This document shows, piece by piece, positions 13,796 through 22,804 of a stretch of 64,000 bases of DNA; the stretch's first letter is position 1; the number at the start of each line of letters is the position of its first letter. The position numbers and the translations under genes are program-made. Source of the DNA: an uncultured Draconibacterium sp. Its GTDB lineage: Bacteria > Bacteroidota > Bacteroidia > Bacteroidales > Prolixibacteraceae. Under the pieces are notes generated by a model. The model saw only the letters and a list, made by a program, of their open reading frames with translations. It was not told where the DNA came from and ran no database searches. The stretch lies in NCBI RefSeq assembly GCF_913060805.1, contig NZ_CAJXTC010000018.1, positions 1 through 64,000 on the forward strand, written 5' to 3'.

Positions 13796-14779
13796 ATGAA
13801 TCGCAGATACTTCTTCTTTTTTCTGACCGTAATACTCTTAACGCAGTGTACTGTTTCACCAGAGGAAACTACAAAACCGCCGGTACTTTCGTTGTGGAAT
13901 GATGGCCTTGTGAAAGAATCGATAACAAAATTTATATCGGATGTTACCGATGAAAGTTCAGTCAATTATGTTCCGGTTGAGGACCGTATCGCAGTTTTTG
14001 ATAACGACGGAACGCTGTGGTGCGAAAAACCACTGTATATACCGGTAGAACTGGAGTTGGCCTATGTAAAAAACGAGTATCCCAATCGTCCGGAGTGGGA
14101 AGAAGATAAATTCTTCAGCGGACTGGCCGGTGATAATCTTTCGGTTTTAAATGATTACAGTACGGTAGAAATTATCAGTAAAATTTTTAGCGCTCAATCA
14201 GGAATGAAAGAGGAAGACTATAAAGACTTTTGCTACAAAACACTCTCTGAAGTTCAACACCGAAAATATAACCGGCCTTTAAAAGAACTGACCTACTCGC
14301 CAATGGTTCAGCTGGTTCATTACCTGCAGGCGAACGATTTTGATGTGTACATTGTTACCGGTGGCGAAATCACTTCGGTGCGCACTATTTCCGAAGAGAT
14401 ATACAACATCCCGAAAGAAAATGTGGTGGGCAGCAGTGTTTTGCTAAAGTATGTTTCGGATGAAAACGGAACTTATTTGGTGCGCACGGCTCAAATAAAT
14501 TCGAACAACGATAAAGCGGTGAAACCAACCAATATTGAATTGCACATTGGCCGCAAACCCATTTTTGCAGCAGGCAACAGCGATGGTGATTACCAAATGA
14601 TGGAATACACGCTTTCGGGCAACGGACCATCGATGGCTATTTTGGTACATCACGACGATGAAACACGTGAATACAGCTACATGCACGGCACCGAAAATGC
14701 GGTGAACGATGCTGCTGAAAAAGGCTGGCATGTGGTAAGTATGAAAGATGATTTTAAGGAGATTTTTAGCACGAACTAG
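13796..14779 (+). CDS. HAD-family hydrolase, lipoprotein
   Basis: This 327-aa protein has a lipoprotein signal (lipobox LTQC) and a HAD phosphatase domain. Motif I is VFDNDGTLWCEKP (nucleophile Asp followed by DGTLW), motif II is VYIVTGGE, and the C-terminal motif is AAGNSDGDYQMMEY. This subgroup is annotated as haloacid-dehalogenase-like or phosphoserine-phosphatase-like and is exported, so it acts in the periplasm or on the outer membrane. The substrate is unknown. It is the first gene of a rightward run of envelope genes and is preceded by 281 bp without a gene that probably contains its promoter. Confidence 0.85.
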   Translation: MNRRYFFFFLTVILLTQCTVSPEETTKPPVLSLWNDGLVKESITKFISDVTDESSVNYVPVEDRIAVFDNDGTLWCEKPLYIPVELELAYVKNEYPNRPEWEEDKFFSGLAGDNLSVLNDYSTVEIISKIFSAQSGMKEEDYKDFCYKTLSEVQHRKYNRPLKELTYSPMVQLVHYLQANDFDVYIVTGGEITSVRTISEEIYNIPKENVVGSSVLLKYVSDENGTYLVRTAQINSNNDKAVKPTNIELHIGRKPIFAAGNSDGDYQMMEYTLSGNGPSMAILVHHDDETREYSYMHGTENAVNDAAEKGWHVVSMKDDFKEIFSTN

Positions 14780-14877
14780 TTTAGCACATTCCGGTTAAAA
14801 CTTTATGTTAGTCTGAAATATTTTTCCGAACTTACTACTCCTATGAAACGCAAGTACACAACAATTACAAATATCAA

Positions 14878-15747
14878 ATGAAACGAAAAGTTAAAGTAAT
14901 CTCCACAATTATTGTTTCGGCAATAGTGTTAATGGCTTGTAATTCAGTCATTACCTTTCCCCCGGTGTCGCAAACACCTACGAACAACCATAACCAGGGG
15001 CAGTTTGTTTGGCACGATTTGGCCTCTTACGATCCGCTGACAGCAAAGGATTTTTACGCTGATGTTTTTGGCTGGGAGTTTGAAACACTGGGCGCCGGCG
15101 AGAACGTTTATTACGTTATAAAAAACGATGGAGTTGCCATTGGCGGCCTGTTTAAATTAGCCGATGAATATGGTAAAGCAGCCGAGTGGATCGGTTCAAT
15201 GTCGGTTCCGGATGTTGATGCTGCACTGCAATATAATCTGGCAGCAGGCGGTAAAACTATTTTCAAAAAAGCAGCTTTTAAAGGTCGTGGCGAAACCGCT
15301 TTGGCGCAAGATCCGCAAGGCGCATTCGTAGCCTTTCTGAATTCGGAAAGTGGAGATCCGATACCTCAGCGTGCCGGATTCATAAAAATGAACTCGTGGC
15401 TTTGGAACGAGCTTTGGTCAAACGATATGGAAGGGTCGATGGATTTTTACAAAGGACTTGCTAATTACGAAACGGAAGAAGTTAAAGGATCGAAAGTCCC
15501 CTACTTTTTGTTTAAGCAGGATAACAACACTTTTTCGGGAGTTATTGGCAACCCGGTTGAAGGTGCCAGAAGTGCATGGATGCCTTACATAAAAGTGAAA
15601 GATGTGAATGTTACTTTAGAAAAAGCAAAAGCTGCCGGAGCTCATGTAATGTTGGAGCCAACTCAATCGATCCGAAAGGGAACGGTGGCCGTTTTAATGG
15701 ATCCAACGGGAGCACAGTTTACAATACAACAATGGATTTTAAGATAA
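14878..15747 (+). CDS. VOC-family (glyoxalase-like) lipoprotein with two domains
   Basis: This 289-aa protein has a lipobox (LMAC) and two vicinal-oxygen-chelate domains: about 40-155 (from GQFVWHDLASYDPLTAKDFY) and 170-288 (from WNELWSNDMEGSMDFYKGL). VOC folds bind a metal and support lyase, isomerase or dioxygenase chemistry, or simply bind ligands. The export signal is unusual for glyoxalases and matches its extracytoplasmic neighbours. Function is unknown beyond the fold. It is 98 bp after the HAD gene and 5 bp before a small lipoprotein gene. Confidence 0.8.
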   Translation: MKRKVKVISTIIVSAIVLMACNSVITFPPVSQTPTNNHNQGQFVWHDLASYDPLTAKDFYADVFGWEFETLGAGENVYYVIKNDGVAIGGLFKLADEYGKAAEWIGSMSVPDVDAALQYNLAAGGKTIFKKAAFKGRGETALAQDPQGAFVAFLNSESGDPIPQRAGFIKMNSWLWNELWSNDMEGSMDFYKGLANYETEEVKGSKVPYFLFKQDNNTFSGVIGNPVEGARSAWMPYIKVKDVNVTLEKAKAAGAHVMLEPTQSIRKGTVAVLMDPTGAQFTIQQWILR

Positions 15748-15752
15748 GCGTC

Positions 15753-15932
15753 ATGAAGAGAAAAATAAAAATAGTAATCGTTTTAGTGATTTTGGCAACC
15801 GGATTTGCCGTGTCTGCCTGTTCGAATATGCGTTGGGGAGCCAATGCCGGTGTCGATGTTCGCTTTGGCCCCAATGGCCCGCGACTTGATCCGCATGTAA
15901 ACCTCGATCTGTATAGTGGTGGAAGGTTATAA
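15753..15932 (+). CDS. Small lipoprotein (59 aa)
   Basis: The ATG at 15753 opens a 59-aa protein with a basic N-terminus, hydrophobic stretch and lipobox VSAC, then about 35 mature residues with repeated Asn/Gly/Pro (NAGVDVRFGPNGPRLDPHVN). A longer reading of the same frame is possible but overlaps the VOC gene, and the signal peptide fixes this start. It lies 5 bp after the VOC gene. It resembles other tiny Bacteroidota lipoproteins whose function is unknown. Confidence 0.65.
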   Translation: MKRKIKIVIVLVILATGFAVSACSNMRWGANAGVDVRFGPNGPRLDPHVNLDLYSGGRL

Positions 15933-15959
15933 TTGTCAGAAAATTAAATTCATAAGAAA

Positions 15960-16976
15960 ATGAGATACACGATATTTTTTGCAATGATATTGTTATTAGC
16001 TAGCTGTAATCAAAGCGAGAAAGCAGCAATTTACTGGGTGAACAGTTATCGGGTTGATTGTGTTGGCGTTGGCCCAATGAAATGTTTGTTGGTTCAAAAA
16101 GCAGAAACTCCGGAAGCCGGAAAGTGGACCAATTTCTATTCAAAAATTGAAGGATTTGAGTATGAACCCGGTTTTATTTACAAGCTAAAAGTAAAAGAAG
16201 AGCAGCTGGAAAATGTTCCTGCCGATGCCTCGTCGATTAAATATATTTTGGTGGAAGTGCTGGAGAAAAAAGAAGACACCAAACTCGCTTTGGATGGAAG
16301 CTGGGAGGCGCTTAAAATTAATGGTTCGGTGATTAAATTACCCCGAATGCGTGGGGCCGGATTACTTCCAAATTTGCAGATAAATATTCGCGACATGCAA
16401 ATTAACGGGATTGATAACTGCAACAATTTTACCGGTCAGATTACTGAAATAGATGAAAGTACAATCGAATTAGGAGCCATTGCCGGTACACAGAAAATGT
16501 GTCCTGACATGAGCATCTCAAAAGCGTTTAACGAGGCTCTACTTGCGGTAAAAAAATATGAGTTGAGAGAAAACAACCTGGTATTTACCGACGAAGCAGG
16601 CACTGAGTTGCTGGAGTTTACCAAAGCTACCGAAGCAAAAGTTTTGCTGAATGACATTTGGGTAGCCGAAATTGTTGACGGCGCGGCAGTCACCGATGCA
16701 AGCGCAGCACCACGACTTGAAATTAACAGTTCGGAAATGAAGGCAATGGGAAGCGATGGGTGCAATAATTTTACAGGTTCAATAACAACATTAACCAACA
16801 ACGAGCTGGTATTTGGCCCGCTGGCCGGCACCCGAAAAATGTGTCCGGATATGACCTTTGCCGACAAATTTAATAAAGTAATTCCGCAGGTCAGGAGTTA
16901 TAAAATTGCCAACCTCAAACTTACGTTGCTGGACGAAAAAGGCGAAGTTTTGGCCGTTATGAAAAAAGTGGATTAA
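15960..16976 (+). CDS. Lipoprotein with DUF4377 and two META domains
   Basis: This 338-aa protein starts with a lipobox (LASC). A DUF4377 domain follows (about 20-95, with WVNSYRVDCVGVGPMKCLLV), then two META/HslJ repeats (about 105-222 and 225-335). Each repeat carries the pattern NCNNFTG or CNNFTGS and a KMCPDM motif with its Cys pair. META proteins in Gram-negatives are periplasmic or outer-membrane lipoproteins linked to stress and drug resistance (HslJ). DUF4377 fused to META is a known combination. The gene lies inside the envelope cluster, 11 bp before the BamA-like barrel gene. Confidence 0.85.
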   Translation: MRYTIFFAMILLLASCNQSEKAAIYWVNSYRVDCVGVGPMKCLLVQKAETPEAGKWTNFYSKIEGFEYEPGFIYKLKVKEEQLENVPADASSIKYILVEVLEKKEDTKLALDGSWEALKINGSVIKLPRMRGAGLLPNLQINIRDMQINGIDNCNNFTGQITEIDESTIELGAIAGTQKMCPDMSISKAFNEALLAVKKYELRENNLVFTDEAGTELLEFTKATEAKVLLNDIWVAEIVDGAAVTDASAAPRLEINSSEMKAMGSDGCNNFTGSITTLTNNELVFGPLAGTRKMCPDMTFADKFNKVIPQVRSYKIANLKLTLLDEKGEVLAVMKKVD

Positions 16977-16987
16977 AACCCTGAATA

Positions 16988-18214
16988 ATGAAAAGGATAG
17001 TTGTTGCGTTGATTTTGGTTTTAAGTGTAAGTATTGTTTTTGCTGAAACCAAGGAGAAAAAAGAGAAGAAGGAAAAATCAGAAAAGAATTTGTCGATAGT
17101 TCCCTTACCGGCCATTGCTTACAACCCAAGTAACGGATGGTTGCTGGGGGTTGCTCCGGGAGCCAGCTGGTTTATGGGAAACCCTGAAAACACTAGCATT
17201 TCATCGGGTTTGGGAACTTTGATTTATACCACAAAAAAGCAGTTTTTGTTTACTGCCAAAACCAATATTTTCCTCGATGGCGACAGTTGGAACCTTATGG
17301 GCGACTGGCGTTATTTTGTTACCTCGCAACCTACATTTGGTTTAGGAACCGGGCCACAATCGGGGAAACCCGTGGGAACCGGCATTGAATACGCCGACGG
17401 TTTGTTTAGCAGTACGATTCCTGACGCTCAGATGATGGATTTTAATTACCTGCGCTTTCACGAAACCGTTTTAAAACGTATGGGCGATACACGTTACTTT
17501 TTGGGCGTTGGTTACCATCTCGATATGCACTCAAAAATTGAAGACAACCTGTTAGACCTTGAAGCCGAGCAGCCTGTAATTACAAGTCACTACGCGTATC
17601 AAACCATAAGTGGATTACCAACTGATAAGTACACACTTTCGGGTATTTCCTTAAATGCCTTGCTCGACAGCCGCGATAATGCGGTAAATCCTTACAGCGG
17701 ACGTTATGCCTTTGCCAATATCCGAATTAATCCGAAGTTTTTGGGAAGCACAAAAAGTTCGTCGTTGTTGTGGCTCGAATACCGCGATTATCTTCACCTC
17801 GACCAGAACAGGCCACGGCATTTGATCGGATTCTGGACCTATGGTTCGTTTGTAACCTCGGGCAAGGTGCCTTATCTTGATCTGCCTGCCGTTGGGTGGG
17901 ATCAGTTCGGGCGTTCGGGGCGCGCTTATACGCAAGGGCGCTTTCGTGGAGAGGATTTGATGTATGGCGAAGTGGAATACCGTTTTCCATTGCAAAAAAC
18001 GAAAGAAACATTTGGAGGAGTGGTTTTTGTTAACTCAACAACCGCCAGCAATCGTAATGCCGATATCAACCTGTTTAAATACCTTGATTATGGTTATGGA
18101 GCCGGTTTGCGGGTGATGGTAAACAAAAAATCGCGCGCCAACCTCAGCATCGATTATGCTTTTGGAAAATACGGTGCCCGTGGATTCTATTTTGGAATAA
18201 ACGAAGTGTTCTAA
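16988..18214 (+). CDS. BamA/TamA-family outer-membrane barrel without POTRA domains
   Basis: This 408-aa protein has a signal peptide (about residue 20), a Lys/Glu-rich linker, then a 16-strand-type barrel. A BamA-like segment YTQGRFRGEDLMYGEVEYRF is seen near 315-335, with the R-F/G-E signature of the L6 loop region. It ends in a Phe (GINEVF), the typical barrel C-terminus. No POTRA domains are present, unlike BamA. Such short barrels are annotated 'BamA/TamA family outer membrane protein'; their cargo is unknown. It sits between the META lipoprotein and another barrel gene. Confidence 0.8.
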   Translation: MKRIVVALILVLSVSIVFAETKEKKEKKEKSEKNLSIVPLPAIAYNPSNGWLLGVAPGASWFMGNPENTSISSGLGTLIYTTKKQFLFTAKTNIFLDGDSWNLMGDWRYFVTSQPTFGLGTGPQSGKPVGTGIEYADGLFSSTIPDAQMMDFNYLRFHETVLKRMGDTRYFLGVGYHLDMHSKIEDNLLDLEAEQPVITSHYAYQTISGLPTDKYTLSGISLNALLDSRDNAVNPYSGRYAFANIRINPKFLGSTKSSSLLWLEYRDYLHLDQNRPRHLIGFWTYGSFVTSGKVPYLDLPAVGWDQFGRSGRAYTQGRFRGEDLMYGEVEYRFPLQKTKETFGGVVFVNSTTASNRNADINLFKYLDYGYGAGLRVMVNKKSRANLSIDYAFGKYGARGFYFGINEVF

Positions 18215-18258
18215 AAACGCCAAACTCCGGTTAATTCTAAATGTATTCCTGAAGCAGA

Positions 18259-19272
18259 ATGGTTATGATAAAATCTCGAAGCGTTTTAATTCTTTTACTC
18301 ATTTGGGCTGGCCTTGCACAAACGAGTTATGGCCAATATTCCCAGTTGCAGAAACGCGATTCGGTGGCTGTCAGCTACCCCTATAAATTTCCGATTTTAG
18401 GTAGTAAAGCCTACGAGCGGGGTTTTAATATTCCGTATCCGGCGGGAGGAATGCTCAACTATTTTGTCGCCAAACAAGATGTTGAAATTCCTGAAATAGC
18501 CATTGGTTTCAACAACAGCGAAATGCTTGACCTGACCGAATTATTGGAATTTGGTACCGTTAATGCACAGGCCACATCGGTTAACGTTCGTCCTGATTTG
18601 TGGGTTTTTCCCTTTTTTAATGTGTATGGAATTTTCGGAAAAGCCTGGGCGCAAACCGAAGTGGAATTAACCTATCCGATAACCTTAAAAGCAGTCTCTA
18701 AACTTGAAGGAACAAGCCTCGGATTTGGAGTGACCGGTGCTGGTGGTTTAGGAAAATATTTCTTTGTGGTGGACGGGAACTGGATTTGGACGAGCATGTC
18801 GAATTTTGAAGCTCCGGTGCGTTCCTACACCTTTTCCGGCCGACTGGGGCGTGCCTTTCGTGTGGGGAAAAATCCGGATTCGAACATCGCCCCATGGATT
18901 GGTGGAATGCGCATAAAAATGGGAGGAGTTACCGAAGGTGCAATTTTGTTGAATGATATTTTGCCTGAAGAAACATGGGTGCGTCGAGATGAAATTGTAA
19001 ACAATTATAGGAACTGGTACGACAATGAAGCAACACTGCCTCAGAAGATTCTTGCAGACCAGGTGTTAACTCCAATTGTTGATCGATTGGAGGCTGCCGA
19101 TGGTTCGGGAGTGATTAAATACCGGCTTCGGAAAGAACCGAAACAGAAATGGAATGTTATTATTGGTGGGCAATATCAGTTGAATAAACACCATCAGTTC
19201 AGGGCCGAAGGCGGAATTATTGGTAACCGAAAGTCGTTGTTGCTTTCGTATAATTACCGTTTTGGATTTTAG
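18259..19272 (+). CDS. Outer-membrane barrel protein, unknown function
   Basis: This 337-aa protein has a signal peptide (start MVMIKSRSVLILLL; the Met at codon 3 is an alternative start) ending near YGQ. It has many alternating amphipathic strands and a C-terminal aromatic strand LLLSYNYRFGF, which together mark an outer-membrane beta barrel. A soluble insert around 225-285 (EETWVRRDEIVNNYRNWYD) interrupts the barrel. I do not recognise a family. It lies 44 bp after the BamA-like gene and is probably co-transcribed. Confidence 0.7.
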   Translation: MVMIKSRSVLILLLIWAGLAQTSYGQYSQLQKRDSVAVSYPYKFPILGSKAYERGFNIPYPAGGMLNYFVAKQDVEIPEIAIGFNNSEMLDLTELLEFGTVNAQATSVNVRPDLWVFPFFNVYGIFGKAWAQTEVELTYPITLKAVSKLEGTSLGFGVTGAGGLGKYFFVVDGNWIWTSMSNFEAPVRSYTFSGRLGRAFRVGKNPDSNIAPWIGGMRIKMGGVTEGAILLNDILPEETWVRRDEIVNNYRNWYDNEATLPQKILADQVLTPIVDRLEAADGSGVIKYRLRKEPKQKWNVIIGGQYQLNKHHQFRAEGGIIGNRKSLLLSYNYRFGF

Positions 19273-19356
19273 TAAAGTTTGAATGTGGATTAAAGAACAT
19301 GATTTTGTAAATTGTAGAACCGTATTGAAAATTGTATAACCAAAACATATATTAAA

Positions 19357-19788
19357 ATGGGAAAAAAAGTAGTATTTATATTGGCGATTGTTATGGCTTT
19401 TGCCGTTCAATCGATGGCGCAACCCGGCGACGACTGGATTAAACTTGGAGAAAAAAATGTGGCTTTTAAAGCTGATAAAGACAAAGTTACCTTAACCGGA
19501 AAAGAGCGTAATGTTTCTAAAATTAAGCTTACCTGTGTTCAGGGGGCGGTAAAAATCAAAAAGATTCATGTAAAAATGTCGGATGGCGAAAAGAAAGAAA
19601 TCGACCCGGCTGCCGGAGTACTTAATAAAGGAATGTCGACCATGAATTTTGATTTGCCCGGAAAAGACAACAAGCTTACCGAGCTTGAACTGGAATACGA
19701 TTCAATGGGAACCATCGTAACCAATAAGCGTGCAAAAGTAGAGATTTGGGGCAAAAAACGTAAGGACAGCGACAAAAAGGATAAGTAA
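19357..19788 (+). CDS. DUF2541-like secreted protein
   Basis: This 143-aa protein has a signal peptide (MGKKVVFILAIVMAFAVQSMAQ). The mature domain has the pattern WIKLGEKNVAFKADKD, VSKIKLTCVQGAVKIKKI and LELEYDSMG, resembling the DUF2541 family (E. coli YaaI type): an exported small beta-sandwich of unknown function. The C-terminal end is a run of Lys/Asp residues. It lies 84 bp after the barrel gene and 25 bp before the next one. Confidence 0.7.
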   Translation: MGKKVVFILAIVMAFAVQSMAQPGDDWIKLGEKNVAFKADKDKVTLTGKERNVSKIKLTCVQGAVKIKKIHVKMSDGEKKEIDPAAGVLNKGMSTMNFDLPGKDNKLTELELEYDSMGTIVTNKRAKVEIWGKKRKDSDKKDK

Positions 19789-19813
19789 TTAACTGGTAAT
19801 ATTATTATTCAGA

Positions 19814-20632
19814 ATGTACAAAATTTCGAATCGGTTTCTTGTTGTATTAATGGTGCTGTTTGTGTGTTTTTCAGTAGCTGCACAGGAAGAAACGGAAAGT
19901 GATCTGGCCAAAAAAATCCAAAACCCGGTGGCTAACTTAATAAGTCTGCCTTTTCAGTATAATATCGATTTTGGAGCAAACAGTTACGATCCTATTCAGG
20001 GTGTTTATCACGATCGCGCCATTCATACGCTTAACATCCAGCCTGTTTATCCGTTTTCCTTCGAAAAGTTTAATCTTATCACCCGCACCATTATTCCAAT
20101 AAAAAGGCTGCCGCTCGATATTGAAGATTCAAAATCGGGATTGGGAGATATAAGTTTGAATTTGTACATCACCTCGCCAAAACCGCACAAAGTAACTTTT
20201 GCCTATGGTTTGTCGTTGTTGTTGCCAACTGCAATGAACGGTTTGGGCAGTGGAAAATGGAGTGCCGGCCCCGGTGCAGTAATGTTGGTTCAGCCAAACG
20301 GATGGACGCTCGGAGCGCTGGCCCAAAACAACTGGTCGTTTGCCGGAAAAAGCAATCGCGCCGATGTGAATCTTTTTTATTCGCAGATTTTTATCAGCAA
20401 AAACCTTTCAAAAGGCTGGTACCTGAATAGTGCCCCGGTTATAACGGCGAACTGGGAAGCCGACTCCGGAAATCAGTGGACAATACCGCTGGGTGCCGGT
20501 TTCGGACGACTTTTTACAATTGGCCAGCAACCTGTAAATGCGCAGCTGGGGTGGTATAATTACATCGAAAAACCGGTAAACGGGCCTGAGAACGAGTTGC
20601 GTTTTCAGGTGGTTTTATTATTTCCGAAATAA
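19814..20632 (+). CDS. Outer-membrane transporter-like barrel ('neuromedin U'-type annotation)
   Basis: This 272-aa protein has a signal peptide ending at AAQ and an all-beta barrel. The N-terminal segment AKKIQNPVANLISLPFQYN and the following PYPFSF- and RTIIPI-type strands are characteristic of a family widely (and misleadingly) labelled neuromedin U or 'transporter' in bacterial genomes. It ends in a Phe-Pro-Lys after a hydrophobic strand. It is likely a small outer-membrane channel. It is 12 bp before a DUF4136-like lipoprotein gene. Confidence 0.7.
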   Translation: MYKISNRFLVVLMVLFVCFSVAAQEETESDLAKKIQNPVANLISLPFQYNIDFGANSYDPIQGVYHDRAIHTLNIQPVYPFSFEKFNLITRTIIPIKRLPLDIEDSKSGLGDISLNLYITSPKPHKVTFAYGLSLLLPTAMNGLGSGKWSAGPGAVMLVQPNGWTLGALAQNNWSFAGKSNRADVNLFYSQIFISKNLSKGWYLNSAPVITANWEADSGNQWTIPLGAGFGRLFTIGQQPVNAQLGWYNYIEKPVNGPENELRFQVVLLFPK

Positions 20633-20644
20633 ATACTTCGAGTT

Positions 20645-21268
20645 ATGAAAAATAAATGGATAGTTGCGGCTCTTGTGTGTCTCTTGTTTTCAGCTTGTGT
20701 TCCAACAATGAAATACACCTGGACAAAAGAGAACTACACCGCAAAAAGTTTTGATAACATTCTGGTTTTAGCCATTACTCAAAACCTGGAAGCCAGAACT
20801 ATTTTTGAAAACACGATTGTGAAAGCATTGGAGGAAGAAGGATTTCAGGCAGAGAACAGTTTGAAATTATTTCCGCCAGTTGTTAATATCGACAAATTAA
20901 GCGTGGAGGGAATCGAGTCGAAGATTAAAGCGTCTGATTACGATGCAGTAATTGTGTCGAGCCTTGTCGACGTAAAATCGCAGGAAGTGTATGATTACGA
21001 CAGTTTCTATCGTCCCTATCCTTATTTTTATCCACGGCACATTTATTACGGCTATGGTTATGCTTACCGTCCGGGTTATTACCGCCAGGAAACTTCTTTT
21101 GTAATCGAGTCGCGTTTGTTCGATACTCGCGCAACAACAAAAGAAGATGCAATTATCTGGTCGGGGCAATCAGAACTGATCGATCCGGTTTCGTACGAAT
21201 CGGGAGCAAAAGATCATGCCTATTCAATGGTGAAAACCTTGCTGAAATCGGGAGTTTTGAAACAATAG
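20645..21268 (+). CDS. DUF4136-like lipoprotein
   Basis: This 207-aa protein has a lipobox (FSAC). After it comes an alpha/beta domain in which a strand NILVLAITQNLEARTIFEN and a later SDYDAVIVSSLVDVKSQE resemble the periplasmic proteins of the DUF4136/GNA1162 type. A Tyr/Pro/His-rich loop (about 120-145) interrupts it. It is a paralogue in layout of the lipoprotein at 25096-25770. It is the last gene of the rightward run and converges with a barrel gene, with 23 bp between their stops. Confidence 0.6.
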   Translation: MKNKWIVAALVCLLFSACVPTMKYTWTKENYTAKSFDNILVLAITQNLEARTIFENTIVKALEEEGFQAENSLKLFPPVVNIDKLSVEGIESKIKASDYDAVIVSSLVDVKSQEVYDYDSFYRPYPYFYPRHIYYGYGYAYRPGYYRQETSFVIESRLFDTRATTKEDAIIWSGQSELIDPVSYESGAKDHAYSMVKTLLKSGVLKQ

Positions 21269-21291
21269 TAGAAAAAGTTCTGAACTGAATT

Positions 21292-21984
21292 TTATTCGGC
21301 TGCTTTAGCCACTCCAATCGGAACGTTTACTTTTAAAAGCACCGAGTGATGAAGACTTGATGAGCGGTCTTTAAATACATCGGTAAGTCCCTGGTAGTAA
21401 CGAACTCCAATGCTCCAGCCAGTGCCTTTTACAAGTTTGTATCCGGCGCCAACGGCTATTCCGGCATTAAACCAGTTCACTAATTCTTTATTGTAGTCTT
21501 TAATATTAATGTCTTTATTGTCTTCGTCCGACGAAAAAGCGACCCATCCGTTGTACAGCCAACCGAGTTGTGGGCCGGCTTCCAAGTATATGTGATTGTC
21601 GAATTTGTAGTTGGCCAAAATCGGCACCATAAAAGCATTCACTTTCTGATTGTATTTGCCTTCTACATCGTAAGTTTCAGCTTCAAGAAACTCAAGATCG
21701 GAAGCCGAAAGTTCGCGCATTCCAAGGTTCGAAATGCCCTGAAATCCGGCGTGTAAATACCAGTTGTTCTTCATTTTGATATCGAAATACATTCCAAGGT
21801 TAAAGGCGCGGAGGTTACCGTCGTTGTCGAATCCGTTAACGTTTGTGAAGTCTATTCCACCTTCGAGGCCAAACTCGATGTTGGGGGAGTTTAACTTATC
21901 GCCCAGCAGCAGGGAAATAATTACCTGTGCGTTTGAAAGATTAGCCAGCAGAAGAAATGCGCTTATAATCAGTATTTTCTTCAT
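21292..21984 (-). CDS. Outer-membrane beta-barrel (PorT-like) protein
   Basis: This 230-aa protein has a signal peptide (MKKILIISAFLLLANLSNAQ) and a short-barrel pattern: FGLEGGIDFTNVNGF, LNLGMYFD-like strands, ANYKFDNHIYLEAGPQLGWL, and an AGAGY strand. This is the 'porin family / PorT' layout very common in Bacteroidota. Function and ligand are unknown. It is transcribed leftward, against its neighbours on both sides. Confidence 0.75.
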   Translation of the reverse strand: MKKILIISAFLLLANLSNAQVIISLLLGDKLNSPNIEFGLEGGIDFTNVNGFDNDGNLRAFNLGMYFDIKMKNNWYLHAGFQGISNLGMRELSASDLEFLEAETYDVEGKYNQKVNAFMVPILANYKFDNHIYLEAGPQLGWLYNGWVAFSSDEDNKDINIKDYNKELVNWFNAGIAVGAGYKLVKGTGWSIGVRYYQGLTDVFKDRSSSLHHSVLLKVNVPIGVAKAAE

Positions 21985-22183
21985 TAATCAGTTTTTTCAA
22001 CGATTGTTCGGTATTGCAAGTTGATTACAAGATAGGAATAAAACCATTGAACGGCAATGCCTGCTGGCCGGTAAAAAGAACTTTTGTTTACGGCGGATGC
22101 GGGTAATTTTATTTGTTATTCAGGATTAAAAGCCCGAACTTTTGTGATGCGATTTTATCAAACATAATCAATTATATCTTATC

Positions 22184-22786
22184 ATGAGAAAAACCTTTGT
22201 TACCATGCTTTTCCTGTTTTCCGGATTGGCTCTTTTTGCACAGAGTATTGAGTTAACACCAATATTTGGTTATACAGTTGCCGGGAAAGTAGACAACTAC
22301 GGCCGGTATCTAAATGTGGAGAACAGTGCACTTTACGGCGGATTATTAAGTGTACAGTTTGATGATATGATGTACGTAGAATTGAGTTACGAACGAAACG
22401 ATACCAAAGGCAATGGCTTTTTGCGATCGGCTGACATGGCAGTTGAGCACTACCAGGTTGGAATGCTTCGTGAATTTGGTATTGGTAAGATTGTTCCGTT
22501 TACCAAGGTAAGTCTTGGTACAACGCGTTATGCGCAAAAGTCGGGTGGCGACGAACGATTATGGCTTTTCTCCGGAGGGATAGGGGCAGGTGCCAAGCTA
22601 TTTCTTTCTGACAGGATTGGCCTGCGATTGTTTACCAACCTGATGTTGCCGCTTGAGTTTGATGGAGCCGGTTTTTGGTGTGGTGTAGGAACCGGAGGAA
22701 GTGGATGTTCAGGCGGGGTGAGTTTTAACGTGCCTATTGTTCATTGGGACATGGGTGCCGGTTTAATTATTCGTTTACAAGACTAG
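22184..22786 (+). CDS. Small outer-membrane beta-barrel protein
   Basis: This 200-aa protein has a signal peptide ending at LFAQ, then eight or so amphipathic strands (SIELTPIFGYTVAGK, MMYVELSYERNDTKG) and a final aromatic strand. It resembles OmpW/OmpA-type eight-strand barrels. A Gly/Ser/Cys-rich loop with two Cys (GVGTGGSGCSGGVS) near residue 175 is unusual. It lies 18 bp before the 743-aa gene and is probably co-transcribed with it. Confidence 0.7.
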   Translation: MRKTFVTMLFLFSGLALFAQSIELTPIFGYTVAGKVDNYGRYLNVENSALYGGLLSVQFDDMMYVELSYERNDTKGNGFLRSADMAVEHYQVGMLREFGIGKIVPFTKVSLGTTRYAQKSGGDERLWLFSGGIGAGAKLFLSDRIGLRLFTNLMLPLEFDGAGFWCGVGTGGSGCSGGVSFNVPIVHWDMGAGLIIRLQD

Positions 22787-22804
22787 AAACAAATTATTTA
22801 TATT

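Noticed and set aside
15576-15752. N-terminal extension of the 59-aa lipoprotein
   Set aside because: It overlaps the VOC gene in another frame, and the signal peptide begins at 15753.
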